This document shows positions 14,956 through 21,040 of a stretch of 21,040 nt of DNA, piece by piece. The notes under the pieces were generated by a model. That model had not been told where the DNA came from. It searched no databases and saw only the letters and a program-made list of their open reading frames with translations. The stretch comes from Anaerolineales bacterium UBA3082. GTDB lineage: Bacteria > Chloroflexota > Anaerolineae > UBA7937. The stretch covers positions 16,898 to 37,937 of the forward strand of contig DFBK01000038.1 in NCBI GenBank assembly GCA_002366595.1. The letters run 5' to 3'. Each line of letters opens with the position of its first letter. The first letter of the stretch is position 1. Made by a program: the position numbers and the translations under genes.

Positions 14956-15738
14956 GAGGGCCTCGGTATAGGGGTGCTGGGGATGGGAGTAGACCTCCCT
15001 CAGAGGTCCTGATTCTACTATCTTCCCCAGGTACATGATAGCGATCCTATCGCAGATGTATTTGGCTGTGGCTAGATCGTGGGTAATGAAGAGATAGGTG
15101 AGGTCGAACTCTTCCTTTAACTCCATCATCAAATGAAGGATGAGGGCCCTTACCGATACGTCAGCCATGGCTATGGGCTCATCGGCGACGATGAGATCTG
15201 GGTGTAAGATCAAAGCCCTGGCTATCACCGCTCGCTGTCTCTGTCCGCCTGAGAGTTGATGGGGATACTTCTCGTACAGGGTCGCCGCAGGGGTCAAGCC
15301 AACCCTCTCCATCATCTGAATGACCAGATCTCTCTCCCTCTGGCCTTTGGCGATACCATGGATCTCCAAGCCGTGCCCTATCGCCGTCCCGATCTTCATG
15401 CGGGGGTTCAAAGAGGCGTAAGGGTCTTGGAAGATCAACTGCATCCGCTGACGAAGCCTGCGCATCTCCTCACCGTTCACAGTCAGGACATTCCTCCCAT
15501 CGAAGAAGATCCCCCCCCTTGTAGGCTCGATAAGGCGCAGGATTAGCCGCCCAGTGGTGGTCTTTCCACTACCGCTCTCGCCAGCCAGCCCGAAGACCTC
15601 CCCTCTCCTAACCTCGAAATCTATCCCGTCCACCGCTCGGATGTAATCCAACTTGCGAGCCAAGAGGGTCTCCAAGAACGACTTCTGCACCGGGAACCAT
15701 TTAAACAGGTCATGGACCTCAACTAATTTCTCGGACAT
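14752..15738 (-). CDS. oppF: Oligopeptide/dipeptide ABC transporter ATPase, OppF/DppF type
   Basis: A 328-aa ATPase that drives uptake with OppD. Walker A is GESGSGKTT, the Q-loop lies in IFQDPYASLNP, the signature is LSGGQRQR, Walker B LIVADEP and the switch His ITHD. The D-loop after Walker B reads IAMADVS instead of the usual SALDVS. The C-terminal family extension has GCRFHPRCPYAMEIC plus a final ACH, four Cys that in relatives such as DppD can hold an iron-sulfur cluster. The ATG follows AGGGGGGAG. It is the last gene of the operon and ends within the apparent breakpoint in the zinc-ribbon gene; no terminator is visible after it. Substrate (peptide or other) cannot be read from the sequence. 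Confidence 0.96.
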   Translation of the reverse strand: MSEKLVEVHDLFKWFPVQKSFLETLLARKLDYIRAVDGIDFEVRRGEVFGLAGESGSGKTTTGRLILRLIEPTRGGIFFDGRNVLTVNGEEMRRLRQRMQLIFQDPYASLNPRMKIGTAIGHGLEIHGIAKGQRERDLVIQMMERVGLTPAATLYEKYPHQLSGGQRQRAVIARALILHPDLIVADEPIAMADVSVRALILHLMMELKEEFDLTYLFITHDLATAKYICDRIAIMYLGKIVESGPLREVYSHPQHPYTEALLSAVPVPNPRARREHIIPKGEIPSPINPPSGCRFHPRCPYAMEICSKDEPRFAGTKDGHLVACHLRR

Positions 15739-15748
15739 CTCCCCCCTT

Positions 15749-16708
15749 CTAGTAGAGATGACAGGCCACCAAGTGCTCTCTCTCCACCTCTCTCATCGGC
15801 GGTTCTATCTCTTTACATTCGTCCTTCACATAAGGGCAGCGGGGATGGAACCGGCAGCCCGAGGGAGGCCGTATGAGGTCTGGTGGAGAGCCGGGCATAG
15901 TAGCCAACACCTGTTCCGTGAGGCTTATGTTGGGGATAGAACGTAGAAGACCCTGAGTATAAGGGTGCATCGGTTTTTCGTAGAGGGGTAGGGCCTCGGC
16001 CACCTCCACCATTTTGGCTGCATACATCACCGCCACCCGATCAGCCAGTTCAGCAACGATCCCCATATTATGTGTGATCAGCATCAGGGTCAATTCATAA
16101 TCCTCCTTTAATTGCTTCAGGAGGTCTAATATCTGGGCCTCAACGATGACATCTAACGAGGTGGTGGGCTCATCGGCGATGACCAATTCCGAATTGAGGA
16201 TGAGGGCCAGGGCGATCATGACCCGCTGTCTCATGCCTCCGGAGAGCTGATGGGGGTAATCCTCTAGCCGAGAGGGGTCTATCCCCAACCTATCGAGCAT
16301 CTCCTCCGCCCTCTTCCAAGCCTCCGCTCTTTTAATCCCCTGATCATGAGTGGTGATGGTCTCCACGATGTGATCGCCAATCCTCTCCAGGGGGTCGAGG
16401 CAGGTCATGGGATCCTGAAAGATCATAGAGATCCTGCTCCCCCTGATCTTCCTCATCTCCTCTTCGTCTTTCTCCAGCAGATTCTCGCCAGCGAAAATAA
16501 TATCTCCCCCCACAATCTTGCCCGGTGGAGGGACAAGTCTCAAGATGGAGAAACCCAGCGTGGATTTGCCGCACCCGGATTCCCCGACCAACCCTAAGGT
16601 CTCCCCCCTCCCCATCTCAAACCTCACCCTGTCCACCGCTTTCACCACCCCAGCCCGGGTAGCGTAGTAAACCTCTAGATCCTCGGCCCGCAATAGAATC
16701 TCAGCCAT
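15749..16708 (-). CDS. oppD: Oligopeptide/dipeptide ABC transporter ATPase, OppD/DppD type
   Basis: A 319-aa partner ATPase of OppF. Walker A is GESGCGKST, the Q-loop lies in IFQDPMTCLDP, the signature is LSGGMRQR, Walker B LVIADEP with the standard D-loop TTSLDV, and the switch His ITHN. The C-terminal extension GCRFHPRCPYVKDEC plus ACHLY again gives four Cys. The gene is 10 nt upstream of oppF and 5 nt downstream of oppC, so one transcript is expected. Confidence 0.97.
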   Translation of the reverse strand: MAEILLRAEDLEVYYATRAGVVKAVDRVRFEMGRGETLGLVGESGCGKSTLGFSILRLVPPPGKIVGGDIIFAGENLLEKDEEEMRKIRGSRISMIFQDPMTCLDPLERIGDHIVETITTHDQGIKRAEAWKRAEEMLDRLGIDPSRLEDYPHQLSGGMRQRVMIALALILNSELVIADEPTTSLDVIVEAQILDLLKQLKEDYELTLMLITHNMGIVAELADRVAVMYAAKMVEVAEALPLYEKPMHPYTQGLLRSIPNISLTEQVLATMPGSPPDLIRPPSGCRFHPRCPYVKDECKEIEPPMREVEREHLVACHLY

Positions 16709-16713
16709 GCCTC

Positions 16714-17595
16714 TTATCTCTCCACGAGGCGGGGGTTCAGGATCTCGTTCAAACCCTCACCTAACATGCTAAACCCCAGAGCCACCAGCGCTATCATCAT
16801 CCCTGGGAAGGTGATAATCCACCAATAGCCTCCTGGCAGATAGGCTTTGCCCCGGCTAAGATCATACCCCCAGTCCGGCAGGGAAGGATCGATCCCTAGA
16901 CCTAGGAAACTCAATCCGGCCTCGGTGAGGATGGCGTCGGCGATATTAACCGAGAAGATGACCACCACCGAAGGGATGACATTGGGGAAGACATATAGGC
17001 GTAGTATAGTAGTCGCCTTGGCCCCCAGGCTTCTAGCGGCTTCCACATAGAGTTCCTCTTTCACCGATAGAACCTGCCCCCTAACCATTCTAAAGTAGGT
17101 GGGGATATAGACCACGGCGATAGCCACAGACATATTGATCACACCCGGGCCCAGCATGGCAGCCATAGCGATGGCCAAGATGAGGCCGGGAAAGGCGTAG
17201 ATGCTATCCATGATGAGGGATAGCACCCTATCTATCTTCCCCCCCAGGAAGCCAGAGAGAAGGCCCACCGGGATGCCGACCGCCGCCGAAAAGGCGAAGG
17301 AGAGGAGAGCAACCGTCATCACCACTTTGGCCCCATATATGATGCGGCTAAAGATATCCCGCCCTAAATTATCGGTCCCCATGAGGTGCTGGGCACTGGG
17401 GCTGGAGAAGGGGGTGCCAACGCTTTTTTCGGGGTTGTAGGGAGCCATCCCAGGGTAGAAGGCTGAGAGAAGGCTAATAGTGATGATGGCAAAGACTATG
17501 AGGCCTCCCACCATGGTCATATACCCTTCAGCCCCATACCACTTGGTAGCCGCTAGGAACCGCCCGAAAATACCAACCTTCTCCGCTCTCTCCAT
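16714..17595 (-). CDS. oppC: Oligopeptide/dipeptide ABC transporter permease, OppC/DppC type
   Basis: A 293-aa inner-membrane permease of usual length. After a cytoplasmic N-terminus and a first membrane span (about 27-46) comes the family marker HLMGTDNLGRDIFSRIIYGAK, then five further hydrophobic segments. The EAA-type coupling loop (YVEAARSLGAKATTILRLYVFPN) contacts the ATPases. AGAGGTG precedes the ATG and the gap to oppB is 11 nt. Confidence 0.97.
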   Translation of the reverse strand: MERAEKVGIFGRFLAATKWYGAEGYMTMVGGLIVFAIITISLLSAFYPGMAPYNPEKSVGTPFSSPSAQHLMGTDNLGRDIFSRIIYGAKVVMTVALLSFAFSAAVGIPVGLLSGFLGGKIDRVLSLIMDSIYAFPGLILAIAMAAMLGPGVINMSVAIAVVYIPTYFRMVRGQVLSVKEELYVEAARSLGAKATTILRLYVFPNVIPSVVVIFSVNIADAILTEAGLSFLGLGIDPSLPDWGYDLSRGKAYLPGGYWWIITFPGMMIALVALGFSMLGEGLNEILNPRLVER

Positions 17596-17606
17596 TTGGC
17601 CACCTC

Positions 17607-18977
17607 TTAGTATCGGATACGGGGATCAAGCCTAGCGTAGATGATATCCACTATCAGGCTAACAGCCATCACCAGTAGGGCGAAGAATACCACCCCTCCC
17701 TGGATCGATGGGAAGTCACGATATGCGATCCTGTCCACCAGGAAGCGTCCCATCCCCGGCCAGGAGAAGGTGGTCTCAGTGAGGACCGCGCCTGCCAGAA
17801 GCAAGGCGAATTGCAAACCTATCATGGTGAGGATGGGGATGAAGGCGTTCTTCAAAGCGTGTTTGTAGACCACGACCCTCTCCGGCAGCCCTCGGGCCCT
17901 GGCGGCGGTTATGAAATCTTGCTGGAGGACATCCAGCATGTTCCCTCTGGTCAGGCGGGTGAAGATGCCAGAGAGGTACAAACCAAGGGTGAGGGAGGGA
18001 AGGATGAGGTGCTTGATAGCGCTGATGAGGCTGGCTGAGTTGGCGGTCAGTATGCTATCCAGGACGAAGAGTCCGGTGATGGTCTCAGGAGCCATCCGGG
18101 TACCTATCCGTCCATAGACGGGGAGCCAGCCTAAGCGGACCCCAAAAATCAACTGTAACATCAACCCTAACCAGAATACCGGCAAGGCATATATGACGAT
18201 GCTATAGATCCTGAAACCGTAGTCGGCCACGCTCCTCCTCTTCTGAGCGGCATAGGCTCCGCTGAAGACCCCGATGAGCACGGTGATGATCATGGAGAAG
18301 ATAGAGAGTTCCAGGGTAGCAGGGAATTTCGCCTTAAGGTCGCCCATCACCGATCTGCCCCGCACGGGGGCGATAGAGGTGCCCAGATCGAGACGAAGCA
18401 AACTGAATAGATAGTTGAAATATTGGGCATCGAGGATGTTCCTCCTTATTTTGAGTTCGGCTACGGGGCCCCAGCCCTCTATCTCCCTCCCGGGTATCTC
18501 TACTCGCAACCATCTTTGATCATCGATGGTGGTCTCCTCCAAGACCTTCACCCCGGCGCTGACCCGACGAAGCCAATCTAACCTCTGGGGAGAGATCAAA
18601 CCCTCAAAGCCCGCACCCGAGGCAAGCCGCACCCAGTCGCCCTCAGGGGTGGTGACCCTGTCGGTGATGGACAACTTCTTGCCCTCCTCTAATATGAGCA
18701 CCGGAGCCTCATCGCCGCCGGGGCCATCACGCAAGACCACGCTTGAGGAAAGTGCCTCTGCCCAACTCCCTCGGAAGTTCAAGAAGAGGGGTTTGTCTAA
18801 TCCTAGGTCATGTCTTATTTCTTGGATATACTCTGGAGCCGATCCGGGCCGAATGGTAGCCCGTACCGGGTCACCCGGCATAACCCTCAATATGACAAAG
18901 ACCAAGGTAACTAAGACGAGGATCATCGGTATAGTCAACGAGATGCGGGTTATTATGTAAGCACGTAAAGATCTCAC
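17607..18977 (-). CDS. oppB: Oligopeptide/dipeptide ABC transporter permease, OppB/DppB type, with SH3-like insertion
   Basis: At 456 aa this permease is about 120 residues longer than common OppB proteins (about 310-340). The first span, the marker RVMPGDPV and the segment HDLGLDKPL are normal, and the protein resumes its usual course at LFSLLRLDLGTSI (from about 190). Between them, residues about 70-182 are an insert on the outer side of the membrane. The first part, VVLRDGPGGDEAPVLILEEG...GDWVRLA...EGLIS, resembles a bacterial SH3 domain, and WLRVEIPGREIEGWGPV looks like the end of a second one. The permease coupling loop (ITAARARGLPERVVVYKHALKN) is intact. The start is GTG at 18977 with AAGGGG 8 nt before it; an ATG 8 nt upstream is out of frame. 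Confidence 0.95.
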   Translation of the reverse strand: MRSLRAYIITRISLTIPMILVLVTLVFVILRVMPGDPVRATIRPGSAPEYIQEIRHDLGLDKPLFLNFRGSWAEALSSSVVLRDGPGGDEAPVLILEEGKKLSITDRVTTPEGDWVRLASGAGFEGLISPQRLDWLRRVSAGVKVLEETTIDDQRWLRVEIPGREIEGWGPVAELKIRRNILDAQYFNYLFSLLRLDLGTSIAPVRGRSVMGDLKAKFPATLELSIFSMIITVLIGVFSGAYAAQKRRSVADYGFRIYSIVIYALPVFWLGLMLQLIFGVRLGWLPVYGRIGTRMAPETITGLFVLDSILTANSASLISAIKHLILPSLTLGLYLSGIFTRLTRGNMLDVLQQDFITAARARGLPERVVVYKHALKNAFIPILTMIGLQFALLLAGAVLTETTFSWPGMGRFLVDRIAYRDFPSIQGGVVFFALLVMAVSLIVDIIYARLDPRIRY

Positions 18978-19029
18978 CTCTCATGCCCCTTCTACTGCAA
19001 CCGGTGTTCGATATAGATCATGGCTATGA

Positions 19030-19052
19030 CACAAAAAGGATAGTCTATCCTT
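19030..19052 (-). terminator. Terminator-like hairpin between the binding-protein gene and oppB
   Basis: AAGGATA (19036-19042) and TATCCTT (19046-19052) with a 3-nt loop. On the minus strand the stem is followed by TTTTTGTG. The stem is AT-rich, so only partial termination is likely, lowering oppBCDF relative to the binding protein. Confidence 0.5.
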
Positions 19053-19074
19053 GGAGACAACGCAAGTTGACTGA

Positions 19075-19144
19075 AAGACCCTCTATCAACTCACTATGAA
19101 GGTAGAGAGAGGGGTCTTGGCGGTTGATATTCCATCAAGACCCC
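19075..19144 (-). other. Competing intercistronic stem-loops
   Basis: GGGGTCTTG (19111-19119) pairs perfectly with CAAGACCCC (19136-19144). The same segment, with AGA before it, can instead pair with AAGACCCTCT (19075-19084) with one bulged G. The two cannot form together. The structures lie directly after the stop codon of the binding protein and may protect its mRNA 3' end. Confidence 0.55.
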
Positions 19145-19180
19145 TTCCCGATTCACGATGGTGCTACTTGGTACCGCTCG

Positions 19181-20791
19181 CTACTTGGAGAGCAAGAAGT
19201 AGGGGAAGAGCATGTAGGGAGCCAGCGTGACACCGGTGACGTTCTTCTGGGTGACCACGTAGAGCGAGCCCTGGGTGAAGGGGATGGTGGGGACCTCCGT
19301 GGTCCAGAGCTCCTGGATCTCCTCATAGAGAGCCTCTCGCTTGGCCATATCGGTCTCCATCTGCGCCTCCTCTAGGAGCGCATCCATCTCTTCGCTGGCG
19401 TAGAAGATTCCCAGGTCATCGGCGGCCTCGGACTGCGCGAACGACCAGGTGTAGTTATCCGGGTCGAGGTAGTCGGGATACCAACCCAAGAGGAAGACGG
19501 GCATGGTACCCGGGCCGAAGTAATCGGTGTAGGTGGCCCACTCGGCGCTCTGGAGGCTGACCTCGATCATCCCGGTCTCCTCCAGGTGGCCCTTCAGCAG
19601 GGTAGCCACATCGGCCTCCGTATCCCCATAGTGAGTGGGAGTCCACCAGAGGTCCATGACCAAGGGGGTATCCTCGCTGTATCCAGCCTCGGTCAGGAGT
19701 TCTCTGGCCTTATCCAGGTCGCGCTGGGGGAAAGCGTCTATGTGGGTCCACATCCCCATGGGCACCATGCTGTAGAGGGACTGGTGCGTCCCCAGGAAGA
19801 CCGTCTCTGCGATGTCATCCCGGTCGATGGCCAGAGAGAGGGCCTGCTTCACTATCACATTGTCATACGGTGGAGTTGTGGCGTTGAGGCAGATGTATCG
19901 GATGTACGCTCCCGGACTCTCGATGATGTTGAGGTCTGGATTCGCCGCCAGGTCTATGTAGTCCGTCGGCAGTAGGGTCTTCCAAGCCACATCTATCTCG
20001 CCATTCTCCACGGCTAGTCTCATGGTGGTGGCATCGGCGAAGTACCTGACGATGATGGTAGGCCATACAGGAGGCGTACCATAGTAGTCGGGGTTGGCCT
20101 CCAACTCCATCTCCACGTCCCTCTCCCACCTGACGATCTTGTAGGGGCCATGTCCGCCACAAGTGCTATCGCTATCGAAAGCATCCTCGGAGTAGCAGTT
20201 GGGGCTGACGGGTAGCCAAGGGGTAACCGCCGTCAGGTAGGGGAAGAAGCCAACTGGATTCTGGAGCACTACCTTGAAAGTGAGATCGTCGATAACCTCC
20301 ACATGGTCTAGGAAGGCGGAAACCAGCCAGTTGGGGTCTCCTTCCAGCCTCACCACCCGGTCCAGGGACCACTTAACGGCCTCGGCATTTACGGGGGTGC
20401 CGTCGGGGAAAACCATCCCCGGTCGGAGCTTGAAGGTCCACTCCAGACCATCCTCGCTCACCTCAGGCATAGCCTCTGCCAACCCCGGTTTCAGTTCTGT
20501 AGAGCCAGGGATGTAGGTGAGCAGCCCCTCTGCAACGTTGTAGAAGATCTCCCAGGTGTGGAAGTCGTAGGTCTCTGCCGGGTCTAGGTCGGTGACGCTG
20601 TCGGTGGTGCCGATGATCAGCGGCTCAGAAGGCGGTGGGGGCGGCGGGGTCGGTGTAGCCTCTGGGGGGGTAGGGGTCGGTGTAGCCTCTGGAGGGGTAG
20701 GGGTCGGTGTAGCCGCTGGCGCACAAGCCCCCAGAACGAGGGTTAGCACGACTAAGAAGCTAGCCAGTAGTAACCATCCTCTCTTAAACAT
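19181..20791 (-). CDS. Substrate-binding lipoprotein of the opp-type ABC transporter (SBP family 5)
   Basis: A 536-aa extracytoplasmic solute receptor. The signal peptide ends with lipobox LGAC (Cys 23), followed by a linker of ATPTPTPPE repeats to about residue 56. The rest is a family 5 binding fold: PLIIGTTDSVTDLDPAETYD at the start, LKPGLAEAMPEVSEDGLEWTFKLRPGM...PDGTPVNAEAVKWSLDR, and ALSLAIDRDDIAETVFLGTH in the second lobe. Such receptors carry oligopeptides, dipeptides or sometimes sugars; which one cannot be read here. AAGGAGG precedes the ATG. It is the first gene of the operon, with its own consensus promoter about 95 nt upstream, and is separated from oppB by about 200 nt of structured DNA. 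Confidence 0.96.
   Translation of the reverse strand: MFKRGWLLLASFLVVLTLVLGACAPAATPTPTPPEATPTPTPPEATPTPPPPPPSEPLIIGTTDSVTDLDPAETYDFHTWEIFYNVAEGLLTYIPGSTELKPGLAEAMPEVSEDGLEWTFKLRPGMVFPDGTPVNAEAVKWSLDRVVRLEGDPNWLVSAFLDHVEVIDDLTFKVVLQNPVGFFPYLTAVTPWLPVSPNCYSEDAFDSDSTCGGHGPYKIVRWERDVEMELEANPDYYGTPPVWPTIIVRYFADATTMRLAVENGEIDVAWKTLLPTDYIDLAANPDLNIIESPGAYIRYICLNATTPPYDNVIVKQALSLAIDRDDIAETVFLGTHQSLYSMVPMGMWTHIDAFPQRDLDKARELLTEAGYSEDTPLVMDLWWTPTHYGDTEADVATLLKGHLEETGMIEVSLQSAEWATYTDYFGPGTMPVFLLGWYPDYLDPDNYTWSFAQSEAADDLGIFYASEEMDALLEEAQMETDMAKREALYEEIQELWTTEVPTIPFTQGSLYVVTQKNVTGVTLAPYMLFPYFLLSK
20646..20718 (-). repeat. 27-bp tandem repeat coding for the Thr/Pro linker
   Basis: About 2.7 copies of a 27-bp unit; GGTCGGTGTAGCC recurs at 20648, 20675 and 20702. 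Each unit encodes nine residues (ATPTPTPPE) just after the lipidated Cys. Copy number may vary between strains. Confidence 0.85.
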
Positions 20792-20892
20792 CTTTTTCCT
20801 CCTTTTGATGTGATACCCTTCAATACCCTAATAACCTTGATTCCATCACCCCCTTTTCCCCCTGACTCGACCTTGAATCTATTTAAGTTAAA

Positions 20893-20921
20893 AGTATAGC
20901 ATAATATGGCAAATCTGTCAA
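20893..20921 (-). promoter_or_regulatory. Consensus promoter of the opp-type operon
   Basis: On the minus strand TTGACA (20916-20921), 17 nt, TATACT (20893-20898) preceded by TGC. Transcription would start near 20886. Confidence 0.8.
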
Positions 20922-21040
20922 GCGGTTCAAGTACTTGGCCAACACATCGTTACCAGGTATTTGAGCGCATAATGATGGAAGCCGATCTTCCTCTGGTAGA
21001 ATGCGTGTGGGATAATCTTCACCAAGAGGAGGACCGGCTA
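20906..21040 (+). CDS. Possible divergent gene, 5' part only
   Basis: From ATG 20906 a frame stays open for 45 codons to the window edge, reading MANLSSGSSTWPTH and later FERIMMEADLPLVECVWDN. The later part looks protein-like, but no ribosome site precedes either 20906 or the ATG pair at 20972/20975. The first start lies within the opp promoter. A minus-strand frame is also open across this stretch, so the call is tentative. Confidence 0.3.
   Translation, partial: MANLSSGSSTWPTHRYQVFERIMMEADLPLVECVWDNLHQEEDRL

Noticed and set aside
20592..20813. Plus-strand frame with Gly/Val repeats opposite the binding protein
   Set aside because: It is the antisense of the Thr/Pro linker repeats.

Overview
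The window looks like chromosomal DNA of a GC-rich bacterium (about 55-60% G+C by eye), most plausibly a member of the Chloroflexota such as an Anaerolineae-type lineage. That placement is an inference. It rests on lipoproteins with Thr/Pro-rich linkers, a multi-domain lipoprotein with a DUF5107-like domain, a CIRCE-controlled groES-groEL pair, and strong sigma70-type promoters that repeatedly end in TGCTATACT. No tRNA, rRNA, CRISPR array or intact insertion sequence was seen.

Left part (1-5763): the N-terminal two thirds of a membrane-anchored HtrA/DegP-type serine protease (minus strand, cut by the window edge). Next comes a plus-strand gene remnant with a frameshift and its own terminator. 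Then a complete type III restriction-modification operon lies on the minus strand, mod followed 2 nt later by res. The target-recognition half of mod has clearly lower GC than its flanks, which suggests a swapped specificity module.

Middle part (5764-9164): a structured leader with a consensus promoter, two imperfect 30-bp direct repeats and nested inverted repeats precedes a 165-aa protein that resembles a degenerate PD-(D/E)XK nuclease. A second promoter of nearly the same sequence drives a cold-shock protein through a leader holding a terminator-like hairpin and a competing downstream pairing. Convergent to it is groES-groEL, with a perfect CIRCE operator at the start of transcription and an extra perfect 11-bp stem-loop in its leader.

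Centre right (9165-14754): a membrane-anchored protein of nine TPR units, and an M28/DUF4910-like zinc peptidase with a PA-like domain and a C-terminal helical domain. Divergent from the peptidase is a lipoprotein (PEGA, Ig-like, DUF5107-like) whose promoter predicts a leaderless mRNA. It overlaps a zinc-ribbon membrane gene that looks cut off exactly where the next operon ends.

Right part (14752-20921): a complete oligopeptide/dipeptide-type ABC importer on the minus strand, in the order substrate-binding lipoprotein, OppB, OppC, OppD, OppF. OppB carries an insertion of about 110 residues between its first two membrane spans that looks like bacterial SH3-like domains. The gap between the binding protein and oppB contains a terminator-like hairpin and competing stem-loops, which fits higher expression of the binding protein than of the permease. 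A possible divergent gene begins at the right edge.
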